Assembly (NCBI GenBank): GCA_902571375.1
Contig: CACGBP010000001.1
Span: forward strand, 46,001 to 110,000
Reading direction: 5' to 3'
From: an uncultured Pelagibacteraceae bacterium
Lineage (GTDB): Bacteria > Pseudomonadota > Alphaproteobacteria > Pelagibacterales > Pelagibacteraceae
DNA length: 64,000 bases
In this document: piece after piece, positions 38,400-47,880 of the stretch
How positions within the stretch are numbered: position 1 is the first letter of the stretch
Layout of the letters: every line of letters starts with the position of its first letter
The notes under the pieces: generated by a model
Database searches by the model: none
What the model was told of the DNA's origin: nothing
Seen by the model: the letters and a program-made list of their open reading frames with translations, nothing else
Program-made: the position numbers and the translations under genes

Positions 38400-38571
38400 A
38401 TATCAATATGTAGTATAAATTTTTTGTAATAATACAATATACTGATATAATGTAAATTTAAACAATCAAAAATTAAGACTTATCAACAAAAAATTAAGTT
38501 TTTTTAATTAATGTGCCTTTCAATCACTACTTGTATCAAAGATTATAAGTTTATAAAAATAAATTAAATTT

Positions 38572-39750
38572 ATGAGCTATTTAGCAAAAAATTATAACAG
38601 AAAAAAAATTTCATTCGTAAGAGGTAAGGGGAGTTACCTTTATACAGCAAATGGAATCAAATATTTAGACTTTGTACAGGGCATTGCAGTAAATTGTTTA
38701 GGCCATGCAAACCCTAAATTAGTTAAAACTATAAAAAATCAATCAAAAAAACTTTGGCATGTTTCAAATGCTTTTCAAATACCCGAAGGAGAAAAATTAG
38801 CAAAAAAGTTGTGTCAAAAAACATTTGCTAATTATGTAATGTTTCAAAATAGTGGCGCAGAAGCTACTGAGGCGGCAATAAAAGTTGCAAGAAGATATTT
38901 TTATTCTATAGGAAAACCTAATAAAAATAGAATTTTATGTATTAAAAATTCTTTTCATGGCAGGACAATTGCTGCAATTTTTGCAAGCGGTTCGAAAAAA
39001 ATGACTGAGGGATATGGCCCAAAAGTTTCTGGGTTTGATCACATTAAATTTAAAGATTCAAAACCAAGATTTCCAAACTTAAGAAGCAAAATTAAGAAAA
39101 ATACGGCTGCAATAATGGTTGAAACAATATTGGGAGAGGGTGGTATTAAGCAAATACCTGATAAATGTCTTAAGTATTTAAGAAAAATTTGTGATAAAAA
39201 AAAAATATTATTAATTTTAGATGAAGTTCAGTGCGGGGTTGGTCGTAGTGGTAATTTTTTTGCATTTGAGCAATCAAAAGTAAAGCCAGATATTGTTCCA
39301 ATAGCGAAAGGTATTGGGGGTGGTTTCCCTATAGGTGCAGTTTTAATGAACAAAAAAGTTGCTGTTGGAATGACTCCTGGTGCCCATGGTTCAACTTTTG
39401 GGGGGAATCCATTAGCCATGGCAATTGGGAATACAGTAATAGATATAGTTTCAAATAAAAAATTTTTAAACAATGTTCAAAAATCATCAAAATATTTTTT
39501 TTTAAAGTTAAATTATTTAAAGAAAAAATATCCTACAATTATTAAAGAAATAAGAGGAAGAGGTTTATTGATTGGAATAAAACTTTATAAAGATCAAGGA
39601 AAATTTATCAAGAAATTAATGGATAATAAGTTACTTACTATTCGTGCTGCAGAAAATGTTGTACGTATTTTACCTCCATTGAATGTAAAAAAAAATGAGT
39701 TAGATCAAGCTTTAAAAATTATGGATAGAGTTTGTTCAGAATTAAAATAA
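38572..39750 (+). CDS. argD: acetylornithine aminotransferase
   Basis: FQNSGAEATEAAIKVAR, FHGRTIAAIFASG, LDEVQCGVGRSG, HGSTFGGNPLAMAIG. Confidence 0.96.
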   Translation: MSYLAKNYNRKKISFVRGKGSYLYTANGIKYLDFVQGIAVNCLGHANPKLVKTIKNQSKKLWHVSNAFQIPEGEKLAKKLCQKTFANYVMFQNSGAEATEAAIKVARRYFYSIGKPNKNRILCIKNSFHGRTIAAIFASGSKKMTEGYGPKVSGFDHIKFKDSKPRFPNLRSKIKKNTAAIMVETILGEGGIKQIPDKCLKYLRKICDKKKILLILDEVQCGVGRSGNFFAFEQSKVKPDIVPIAKGIGGGFPIGAVLMNKKVAVGMTPGAHGSTFGGNPLAMAIGNTVIDIVSNKKFLNNVQKSSKYFFLKLNYLKKKYPTIIKEIRGRGLLIGIKLYKDQGKFIKKLMDNKLLTIRAAENVVRILPPLNVKKNELDQALKIMDRVCSELK

Positions 39751-39751
39751 G

Positions 39752-40681
39752 ATGAAGCACTTTATTAATTTAAAAGATATTCCTGCTAAGGATCTAAGAA
39801 AGATTTTAATTGATGCAAAAAAAAGAAAGAATGTACGAAAAAAACTTAATAATCTTGAAATTGATAAGGGCGCCCCTTTAAAAGGAAAATTATTAATACA
39901 AATGTTTGAAAAATCTAGTTTAAGAACTCGCTTGTCCTTTTTTTTAGCTATGTCTCAGCTCGCTGGGCGTGCTTTAACACTTAGACGAGATGAACTCCAT
40001 ATATCCGAAGGAGGAGAAAGCATTGAAGATACTGCTAAAATATTATCAAATTTTGGCGATGCTTTCATGCTTAGAACGGATAGTGATGAAAAATTAGAGG
40101 AATTTAAAAAGTATTTATCTATTCCAATTATCAATGGATTAAGTCCCTCATCACATCCAACACAAATTTTATCTGATATTTTTACAATTGAAGAAATTAA
40201 AAAAAAACCAGTATCAAAGTTAAATATTTCTTGGATTGGAGACTCCAACAATGTACTTAATTCTCTTATTGCTGCATCAATAAAGTTTTCGTTTAAACTA
40301 AATATTGGTTGTCCGAAAAATTTCCAACCAAATAAAGAAATTTTAAGCTATATCAAAAATAGCAAAAATAAAATTTTTATATGTGATGATCCAAAAATAG
40401 CAGCAACAAGTGCTGACGTGATCTTCTCAGATAAAGTAATATCAATGAATGATAAGGTTGATAAGATTAAAAAACTAAATGATTTTAAAAGATTTAAGAT
40501 AAATCAAAAATTGATGAGTTTTGCAAAAAATAATTGTATTTTTCTTCATTGTTTGCCTAGAGGAACTGAAGTTGATGAAAAAGTATTTTCAAGCAACCAA
40601 TCAAAAGTTTGGATACAAGCTCTCAATAGAGTACATGTTCAAAAAAGTATCTTATTATATTGTTTCGGAAAACTAAGGTAA
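39752..40681 (+). CDS. argF: ornithine carbamoyltransferase
   Basis: FEKSSLRTRLSF, SHPTQILSDIFTI, ISWIGDSNNVLNSL, FLHCLPRGTEVDEKVF. Confidence 0.96.
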   Translation: MKHFINLKDIPAKDLRKILIDAKKRKNVRKKLNNLEIDKGAPLKGKLLIQMFEKSSLRTRLSFFLAMSQLAGRALTLRRDELHISEGGESIEDTAKILSNFGDAFMLRTDSDEKLEEFKKYLSIPIINGLSPSSHPTQILSDIFTIEEIKKKPVSKLNISWIGDSNNVLNSLIAASIKFSFKLNIGCPKNFQPNKEILSYIKNSKNKIFICDDPKIAATSADVIFSDKVISMNDKVDKIKKLNDFKRFKINQKLMSFAKNNCIFLHCLPRGTEVDEKVFSSNQSKVWIQALNRVHVQKSILLYCFGKLR

Positions 40682-41215
40682 TGGTAATGGATTATCTGAA
40701 TTTTGGTTAAGATACATAATTACTGAAGCTCTATCTTTTTCTTTTCTCAATCCGGCGAAAGCCATTTTAGTCCCTTTGATCCATTTAGCGGGTTTTAGAA
40801 GATATCCATTTAATTCTTCAAATGACCATTCTTTTCCATACTCAGAAAGAGCCTTTGAATATTTATAATCACTTACTGATCCTATTTGCCTACCCACAAC
40901 ATTGTATAAAGCAGGACCAATATTATTTTTTCCACCTTTTACAATAGAATGACATGCTGCACATTTTTTAAAAACTTTTTCTCCAGTAGCAATATCACCC
41001 ATAGCCATCAAGGCAGCAATATCAATTTTTTCCTTGGTTGAGACTGAGCCTTTTTCGGCACTAGTTGCAACTGCTTGCTCTACTTCAATTGCATAACCGG
41101 GGGTTTTAGGTTTCTCAACATAGAATATAACATCCGCAAGCTTTCCAATACCAATTACCAGAAGAGCGACCATTAATACTGCAGCTATTATCTTATTTAA
41201 TTCGAAAGAATCCAT
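40673..41215 (-). CDS. membrane-anchored cytochrome c (CycM-like)
   Basis: N-terminal TM; GEKVFKKCAACHSIVKGGKNNIGPALYNVVGRQIGSV; TKMAFAGLRKEKDRASVIMYL. Confidence 0.94.
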   Translation of the reverse strand: MDSFELNKIIAAVLMVALLVIGIGKLADVIFYVEKPKTPGYAIEVEQAVATSAEKGSVSTKEKIDIAALMAMGDIATGEKVFKKCAACHSIVKGGKNNIGPALYNVVGRQIGSVSDYKYSKALSEYGKEWSFEELNGYLLKPAKWIKGTKMAFAGLRKEKDRASVIMYLNQNSDNPLPLP

Positions 41216-41324
41216 TTTATAAAAAATTATTTTGAACGTATAACACTATAAATTAAAAATTGCTTATATATTTTATTGTACAATTTTGCCTCTGTTTATA
41301 TTGTACTGTTTAATAAAAAAGCCA

Positions 41325-42059
41325 ATGAAAACATTAGTTATAATTCCATCAAGATTATCAGCTACTAGACTACCTGGTAAGCCATTATTAAAAATTAATG
41401 GTACATCAATGATTTCACATGTTGTTAAAAAAGCTGAGGAAGCAAATATTGGAGAAGTAATAGTTGCAACTGAAGATCAAGAAATCGTCGATGATGTAAA
41501 AAAAAATGGTGGTCAGGTAATTTTAACAAAAAAACAACATAAGACTGGAACAGATAGAATCTACGAGGCTTTACAAAAATTTAATAACACAGATATTGAT
41601 TTAATAATGAATCTTCAAGGAGATGAACCTTTGATGAATATAGAGGATATAAGAGGCTTAAATAATCAAATGATAAAAAAACAATCTGAATTAGGTACTC
41701 TAGCATCAGAAATTAAAGATAAGACAATATACGAAAATCAAAATATTGTTAAAGCTATTACAACAGAAAAGTTAGATAATCTAAATTTTCCAGAAGCAAT
41801 AAATTTTGTGAGAAAAGATTTAAAAGATATCAAAAATATTTATCATCATTTAGGTATATATTGCTATCAAAAAGAAACACTTAAAAATTTTGTGTCATTT
41901 AATCAATCTAAAAATGAACTTAAAAGTAAATTAGAACAACTACGAGCTCTGGATAATAATATTAAGATTAATGTCGCTCTTTCCAAATCTTCTCCAATTG
42001 GAGTCGATACAAAAGAGGATTTTCTGGCTATAAAAAAGATTATGGAATATAAATCCTAA
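41325..42059 (+). CDS. kdsB: 3-deoxy-manno-octulosonate cytidylyltransferase (start corrected from 41286)
   Basis: VIIPSRLSATRLPGKPLLKI, TGTDRIYEAL, LIMNLQGDEPLM. Confidence 0.95.
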   Translation: MKTLVIIPSRLSATRLPGKPLLKINGTSMISHVVKKAEEANIGEVIVATEDQEIVDDVKKNGGQVILTKKQHKTGTDRIYEALQKFNNTDIDLIMNLQGDEPLMNIEDIRGLNNQMIKKQSELGTLASEIKDKTIYENQNIVKAITTEKLDNLNFPEAINFVRKDLKDIKNIYHHLGIYCYQKETLKNFVSFNQSKNELKSKLEQLRALDNNIKINVALSKSSPIGVDTKEDFLAIKKIMEYKS

Positions 42060-42889
42060 TGAATAAAATTTATTTTCAAGGAACATTCGGAGCATATTCA
42101 CATTTGGCTGCTCTCTCTATTGATCCCAATGCTGAAATTATACCATGCAAAACTTTTGATGAATGTTTTTTAAAAGCATCAAAAGATTCAAATTCTAAAA
42201 TAATTATTCCTGAATCAAATAGAATTACAGGCAATATTGGCATTGAATATTTGATATTCAAATATAGGCTAAATATTTATTCAGAATATTTTCAAAAAAT
42301 TGAACATAATTTACTGGGAATTCCAGGATCTCAAATGTCTGAAATTAAAGACGTATATTCTCATGGTCAAGCATTATCGCAATGTTCAAAATTTATAAAA
42401 TCAAATAACCTAGTAGAACATGTAAGAGCTGATACGGCTGGGTCAGCAGAAATGATCTCAAAAAGCAAAGACAAAAAAAAAGCAGCAATTGCCTCTTCTC
42501 TTAGCGCTGAAACATATAATTTAGAGATTATAAAAAAAAATATTGAAAATGAGAAAGGAAATCAAACTAGATTTTTAATTATGGGAAAAAATGTTTTTCA
42601 GCCAGAATTTTTAGATAAAAAATATATAACTTCTTTTTTATTTAAATTAAAAAGTAAACCAGCTGCACTTTATCAATCTTTAGGAGGGTTTGCGATCAAC
42701 GGTGTAAATTTAACGAAGTTACAAAGTTATCCAGAAAAAAATACTTTCGACTCTTTCTTTTTTTTATGTGATCTTGATGGTCATATTGAGGATCCAAAAG
42801 TTCAAAAATCTTTAGAGGAACTTGGATTACATTGTCAAGATTTTCACGTTCTAGGTGTTTTTGAAGCTGACAAATTAAGAGAAAAATAA
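42059..42889 (+). CDS. pheA: prephenate dehydratase
   Basis: YFQGTFGAYSHLAAL, IIIPESNRITGNIG, NQTRFLIMGK, ACT domain SKPAALYQSLGGFAINGVNLTKLQSYP. Confidence 0.95.
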   Translation: MNKIYFQGTFGAYSHLAALSIDPNAEIIPCKTFDECFLKASKDSNSKIIIPESNRITGNIGIEYLIFKYRLNIYSEYFQKIEHNLLGIPGSQMSEIKDVYSHGQALSQCSKFIKSNNLVEHVRADTAGSAEMISKSKDKKKAAIASSLSAETYNLEIIKKNIENEKGNQTRFLIMGKNVFQPEFLDKKYITSFLFKLKSKPAALYQSLGGFAINGVNLTKLQSYPEKNTFDSFFFLCDLDGHIEDPKVQKSLEELGLHCQDFHVLGVFEADKLREK

Positions 42890-42904
42890 AACTTTAATCT
42901 TTTC

Positions 42905-42934
42905 TTGTAGATTAGAAATTATTACTGCTATAAT
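42905..42934 (+). promoter_or_regulatory. sigma70-like promoter for ffs
   Basis: TTGTAG (42905) - 18 nt - TATAAT (42929), ending 6 nt before the RNA start. Confidence 0.7.
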
Positions 42935-42940
42935 AGATCT

Positions 42941-43024
42941 GGAGGCTAGAGGTGGGTGCTGCTTGAACCCGATCAGATCTTAACGGAAGCAGTCGTAAAG
43001 ACAGTTATTCAGGTTCTAGTCTCC
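42941..43024 (+). ncRNA. ffs: bacterial signal recognition particle RNA (4.5S-type)
   Basis: Terminal stem GGAGGCTAGA/TCTAGTCTCC; SRP domain IV GATCAGATC...AACGGAAGCAG; upstream of dnaX. Confidence 0.93.
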
Positions 43025-43039
43025 TAGGTAAATATAAAA

Positions 43040-44683
43040 ATGAATAAAAATTCAAAAGTTTTGGCATTGAAATACAGACCTCAAGTTTTCGAGGACTTGA
43101 TTGGTCAAGATATAGTCGCGGATACAATTATTAATTCAATAAAAGCAGATAAACTTCCTAATGCTTACCTTTTTACCGGAATAAGAGGAGTTGGAAAAAC
43201 CACTATTGCAAGAATAGTTGCAAAATCATTAAATTGTTTAAATGGCATAGAAAATCTATGCAAGGATAAATTATGTGAAAACTGTGATGCAATAACTAAC
43301 TCAAATCATATTGATGTTTTAGAGATGGATGCAGCCAGCAAAACAGGTGTAGATGATGTGAGAGATTTAATAGAATTTTCGAGATACGGCCCAACGTCAT
43401 CAAAATATAAAATATTTATAATAGATGAGGTTCACATGTTGAGCAAACAAGCATTTAATGCTTTATTAAAAACTTTAGAAGAACCCCCAGAATATTTAAA
43501 ATTTATTTTTGCAACTACTGAAATTAAAAAAATACCCATAACAGTTGTTTCAAGATGTCAGAGGTTTGATCTATCAAGAATCAAATCATTAGAACTATTT
43601 GATTTTATGAAAAAAATTAAGGATAAAGAAAAAGGAAATGTCTCAGATGATGCATTAAAGTTAATTGTTAAAATTTCTGAAGGATCTGTGAGAGATGCAT
43701 TATCCTTGCTGGATAGAGGCTTATTATCATTAGAAAATAATAAAGAATTAGACTTAAAAGAAGCTCAAAAAATTTTTGGTTATTTTGATAAATCTCAATT
43801 AATAGAAATTTTCAAATTAATTTTGTTAGGGGATGAAAAAAAAGTAATTGAAATTTATAGAAAAATTTATGATCAGGGAGTAGAACCAAAAATATTTTTA
43901 AATGATTTTTTAGAATTATTATATTATTTTAAGAATATAAATTATTTAACATTAGAAAGCACAAATTTCTCATTAAATGACCAAGAGTTCTTAAGTATTA
44001 AAGAAATATCTAAAACTATAGATAATCAGGTTTTAGTTTTATATTGGCAATTTACTATAAGAACTTTGAGTGAATTAGATTTAGTCTCTAACCAAAATTT
44101 ATCAATAGAAATGTTTTTGAACAGTTTGATGCACCTAGTTTCTTTTAAAATAAAAAATGATCATATTGAAACTAATGATTTGTCAACATTAGGATTGGAC
44201 AAAGAACAAAAAATACAAATTAACAAAAATTCTATTGATCAAATTAAAAATATATCTCAAGAAAAAAATCTAAAATCGGAAATTCAAACTAATGTAAAAC
44301 CTAAATTTAAAAGTCCAATCAATTCATTAGACCAACTTTTAGAGGCATGTACTCAGAATAAAGAGGTAAAATTAAAATATGAAATAGAAAAAAATGTAAA
44401 TTTGGTTAGTTTTGAAAAAAATAGAATAGAAATATCTTTTAATGATAGGTTAGATAAAAATTTTGTAAAAGACTTATCTTTAAAACTCTTTGAATGGACT
44501 AGTGAAAGATGGATTATTACTTTAAGTAAAATAAAAGGAGATCTGTCTATTAAGGAAAAAGAAAAGGATAAGAAAAATAAACTTTTAGAGATAGCAAAAG
44601 AAACAGAAATCTACAAAAATGTTTTAAATAATTTTTCTGATGCAGCCTTAGTCGATGTGAAGATAAAAAAAGAAGATGATTAA
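43040..44683 (+). CDS. dnaX: DNA polymerase III subunit gamma/tau
   Basis: KYRPQVFEDLIGQ, GIRGVGKTTIARIVAKSLNC, IDEVHMLSKQAFNALLKTLEEPP. Confidence 0.97.
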   Translation: MNKNSKVLALKYRPQVFEDLIGQDIVADTIINSIKADKLPNAYLFTGIRGVGKTTIARIVAKSLNCLNGIENLCKDKLCENCDAITNSNHIDVLEMDAASKTGVDDVRDLIEFSRYGPTSSKYKIFIIDEVHMLSKQAFNALLKTLEEPPEYLKFIFATTEIKKIPITVVSRCQRFDLSRIKSLELFDFMKKIKDKEKGNVSDDALKLIVKISEGSVRDALSLLDRGLLSLENNKELDLKEAQKIFGYFDKSQLIEIFKLILLGDEKKVIEIYRKIYDQGVEPKIFLNDFLELLYYFKNINYLTLESTNFSLNDQEFLSIKEISKTIDNQVLVLYWQFTIRTLSELDLVSNQNLSIEMFLNSLMHLVSFKIKNDHIETNDLSTLGLDKEQKIQINKNSIDQIKNISQEKNLKSEIQTNVKPKFKSPINSLDQLLEACTQNKEVKLKYEIEKNVNLVSFEKNRIEISFNDRLDKNFVKDLSLKLFEWTSERWIITLSKIKGDLSIKEKEKDKKNKLLEIAKETEIYKNVLNNFSDAALVDVKIKKEDD

Positions 44684-44701
44684 TTATGAAGATAAAAATA
44701 A

Positions 44702-45019
44702 ATGACAGATTTTAACAAAATATTAGATAAGGCTAAAGAGCTTGAAGCCAAAATGAGGGAAAGCCAGGAAAATATTAAGAAGATTAGAGTGGAGGGGGTT
44801 TCAGGCTCTAATTCAATTAAAGTAATTTTAGATGGAGAGGGAGAGATGCAAAAAATAGAGATTTCTAAAGATATATTAAATGATGAAAAAACAATCATAG
44901 AAGACTTAATTGTTGCAGCTCACAATAATGCTAAAGCTAAATTAAAAAATAAAACTAATGAGGAAATCTCTAAAGCTACAGGTGGTTTAGGAATTCCAGG
45001 ATTTAAATGGCCTCTTTAA
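44702..45019 (+). CDS. ybaB: YbaB/EbfC family nucleoid-associated protein
   Basis: GVSGSNSIKVILDGEGEMQKIEIS; between dnaX and recR. Confidence 0.93.
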   Translation: MTDFNKILDKAKELEAKMRESQENIKKIRVEGVSGSNSIKVILDGEGEMQKIEISKDILNDEKTIIEDLIVAAHNNAKAKLKNKTNEEISKATGGLGIPGFKWPL

Positions 45020-45022
45020 ATA

Positions 45023-45634
45023 ATGCAAAAATTAAATGAGATAGATGATTTAATAAAGATAATTTCAAAATTACCAGGCCTGGGACCTAAATCTGCCAAA
45101 AGAATCGTTTTAAAACTTATAAACAATAGAGATGAATTAATTAAACCGATGGCAAATGTATTAGCTCAAGTTTATAAGAACATCACAAGATGTAATCATT
45201 GTGGTGCTTTAAAATCAAAAACAACTGATTGTGGTAATTGTGAAGATATAAAAGAAAAATATGACAAAATCTGTGTTGTTGAGGACATAGCGGATCAATG
45301 GTCGATTGAAAATTCAAATATATACAAAGGTTACTTTCATATTTTGGGTGGTACAATATCTTCAGTTGGTCAACGGAAGGAAGATTTATTGATTAATTCT
45401 TTGGTTGAAAGAGTTAAGAAAGAAAATATTGTTGAGGTGATTTTAGCAACAAGTGCAACCGTAGAAGGACAAACTACAGCTTTTTATATTCAGGATAGTT
45501 TAAAGGATTCTAGAGTAAAAATTACAAAATTAGCTCAAGGATTACCTATCGGAGGAGAAATAGAAAGTTTAGATGATGGGACATTATTCTCAGCTTTTAA
45601 GAATAGATCGAAGCTAAATTCTAACTCTGATTAA
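45023..45634 (+). CDS. recR: recombination protein RecR
   Basis: LPGLGPKSAKRIVLKL, CNHCGALKSKTTDCGNC, VVEDIADQWSIENSNIYKGYFHILGG. Confidence 0.97.
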   Translation: MQKLNEIDDLIKIISKLPGLGPKSAKRIVLKLINNRDELIKPMANVLAQVYKNITRCNHCGALKSKTTDCGNCEDIKEKYDKICVVEDIADQWSIENSNIYKGYFHILGGTISSVGQRKEDLLINSLVERVKKENIVEVILATSATVEGQTTAFYIQDSLKDSRVKITKLAQGLPIGGEIESLDDGTLFSAFKNRSKLNSNSD

Positions 45635-47780
45635 TCTTTTTTTTTAATCTGTTAGAATGTAAAAGAGGTTCGGTATAACCTGATGGCTGATCTTTTCCCT
45701 TAAAGATCAAATCACAAGCAGTATTAAAAGCTAAAGATCTTTCATAGTCGTCACTCATTTTTTTATAATTTTTGTCATTCTCATTTTGTTTATCAACTAC
45801 TTTTGCCATTTGTTTCATTATTTCTATAACTTGAATTTTTGTTGTTATGCCATGGTGTACCCAATTGGCAATGTGTTGTGATGAAATTCTTAATGTTGCT
45901 CTGTCTTCCATGAGTCCAACATTATTAATATCAGGTACTTTTGAGCATCCTACTCCTTGATCGATCCATCTTACAACATATCCTAAAAGTGTTTGAGCAG
46001 AGTTAGATATTTCAGAATTTATTTCATCAACAGACCAATTTGGTCTATCTGCTATTGGTATTGTTAAGAGATCATCCAATTTAGCTGGATCACGATTAAA
46101 TATTTTTTTTTGTTCGTCAAATATATTTATTTGATGATAATGGAGAGCATGTAGTGATGCTGCTGTTGGGGATGGCACCCATGCACAATTTGCCCCAGCT
46201 TTAAGGTGATTTATCTTATCATCGAGCATTTCCTTCATTTTATCTGGCATCGCCCACATACCTTTACCTATTTGAGCCTTACCGGAGAAACCACATTTTA
46301 AACCTATATCCACATTGTTATTTTCATAAGCTAAAATCCATATAGATGATTTCATATCTCCTTTTTTAATCATTGGTCCAGCTTCCATAGATGTATGCAT
46401 TTCATCTCCAGTTCTATCTAGAAAACCAGTATTAATAAAAAAAACTCTGTTTTTTAATGTTCTTATACATTCTTTTAGGTTGGCGGAAGTTCTTCTTTCC
46501 TCATCCATTATTCCAATTTTGCAAGTATATTTTTCTAAACCAAATAAATCTTCAACTTTTGAAAATATCGAATTAGTAAATGCAGTTTCCTCTGGTCCAT
46601 GCATTTTTGGTTTAACAATATAGATAGATCCTTTTCTTGAATTGTTTTTATTTTTTAAATCATGAAGTGCTGCTGCGGTAGTTAAAAATGCATCCATTAT
46701 TCCTTCAGGAATTTCATCACCATTTTTTAGAATAATCGAAGGATTAGTCATTAGATGACCAACATTCCTAATTAGAAGTAAGCTTCTTCCGTGTAATTTT
46801 AAACCCTTTCCATCTCTTGAAATATAGCTTCTATCTGGATTAAGTTTTCTCTCAAGTTTTTTACCATTTTTTTCAAATTGGACTTTTAGACTTCCTTTCA
46901 TTAATCCTAGCCAATTTCTATAACAAATTATTTTATCTTCAGCATCTACAGCAGCCACACTATCTTCATTGTCACAAATTGTAGAGATAGCAGATTCTAT
47001 AATAACATCACTAATCCCCGCAATATCATGTGCGGCACTAAAAGCTTTGGGATTAATTATTATTTCAAAATGAAGATTATTGTTTTTAATAATTATCGCA
47101 GTTGGTTTATTTGTTTCACCTCTATGACCTATAAATTTGTTTTTGTCCTTCAAATTGTATTCATAATCATTTTTTAAGACCACAAGATCATTATTTTTAA
47201 CTTTTACAGCTGCAATATTTTTCCAACTTGTCCCATCTAGAGGAATATATTTATCAAAAAATTCTCTTACATAATTTATGACCTCTCGTCCTCTGTTGGG
47301 ATCATACCTTTCACTTCCTCCCTCTTCTGACTGAATTATATTTGTTCCATATAAACTATCATATAAGCTAACCCATCTTGCGTTAGCAGCATTGAGAGTG
47401 TATCTTGCATTCATGATTGGTACCACTAACTGTGGTCCAGCTATGTTACAAATTTCATCATCAACATTAGATGTTTCAATTTTAAAATCTGGACCTTCAT
47501 CTTTCAAATAATTTATCTCTTTTAAAAATTTTTTGTAATTCTCTAGATTAATTTGAGTTCCTTTATTTTTTTGATGCCAATTATCAATTTTATTTTGTAA
47601 TTCCTCTCTTACTTTAATTAATCTTTGGTTTTCTGGGGCTAGTTCATGAACAGCTTTATCAAAATTTAACCAAAATTTTTCAGGAGAAATTCCTGTACCA
47701 ACAAGCAATTCATCATTAACAAATGACAACAAATCTTTTGAAACTTTTAAATTTTTAACAGTTTGAAAATTATTTGACAT
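45621..47780 (-). CDS. glcB: malate synthase G
   Basis: VPIMNARYTLNAANARWVSLYDSLYGTN, KMHGPEETAFTNSIFSKVEDLFGLEKYTCKIGIMDEERRTSANLKECI, GFLDRTGDEMHTSMEAGPM. Confidence 0.97.
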   Translation of the reverse strand: MSNNFQTVKNLKVSKDLLSFVNDELLVGTGISPEKFWLNFDKAVHELAPENQRLIKVREELQNKIDNWHQKNKGTQINLENYKKFLKEINYLKDEGPDFKIETSNVDDEICNIAGPQLVVPIMNARYTLNAANARWVSLYDSLYGTNIIQSEEGGSERYDPNRGREVINYVREFFDKYIPLDGTSWKNIAAVKVKNNDLVVLKNDYEYNLKDKNKFIGHRGETNKPTAIIIKNNNLHFEIIINPKAFSAAHDIAGISDVIIESAISTICDNEDSVAAVDAEDKIICYRNWLGLMKGSLKVQFEKNGKKLERKLNPDRSYISRDGKGLKLHGRSLLLIRNVGHLMTNPSIILKNGDEIPEGIMDAFLTTAAALHDLKNKNNSRKGSIYIVKPKMHGPEETAFTNSIFSKVEDLFGLEKYTCKIGIMDEERRTSANLKECIRTLKNRVFFINTGFLDRTGDEMHTSMEAGPMIKKGDMKSSIWILAYENNNVDIGLKCGFSGKAQIGKGMWAMPDKMKEMLDDKINHLKAGANCAWVPSPTAASLHALHYHQINIFDEQKKIFNRDPAKLDDLLTIPIADRPNWSVDEINSEISNSAQTLLGYVVRWIDQGVGCSKVPDINNVGLMEDRATLRISSQHIANWVHHGITTKIQVIEIMKQMAKVVDKQNENDKNYKKMSDDYERSLAFNTACDLIFKGKDQPSGYTEPLLHSNRLKKKINQS

Positions 47781-47880
47781 AAATGCTTTTGTAAAACTAC
47801 AAGAAAATTAAGTCAAATAATTAATAGAAGCATGACATTTTGTTGTCATTTTTCATAGTTAAGTATAAAAAATAGTATAA

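Noticed and set aside
41286-41324. Longer N-terminus of kdsB (MPLFILYCLIKKP)
   Set aside because: The KdsB family starts close to MKTLVIIPSRLSATRLPGK at 41325; the upstream codons look like promoter/leader sequence.
43820-43840. GATGAAAAAAAAGTA in dnaX as a programmed frameshift site
   Set aside because: A-runs are common in this AT-rich sequence; I saw no clear downstream stem-loop and stop arrangement supporting a gamma/tau frameshift.
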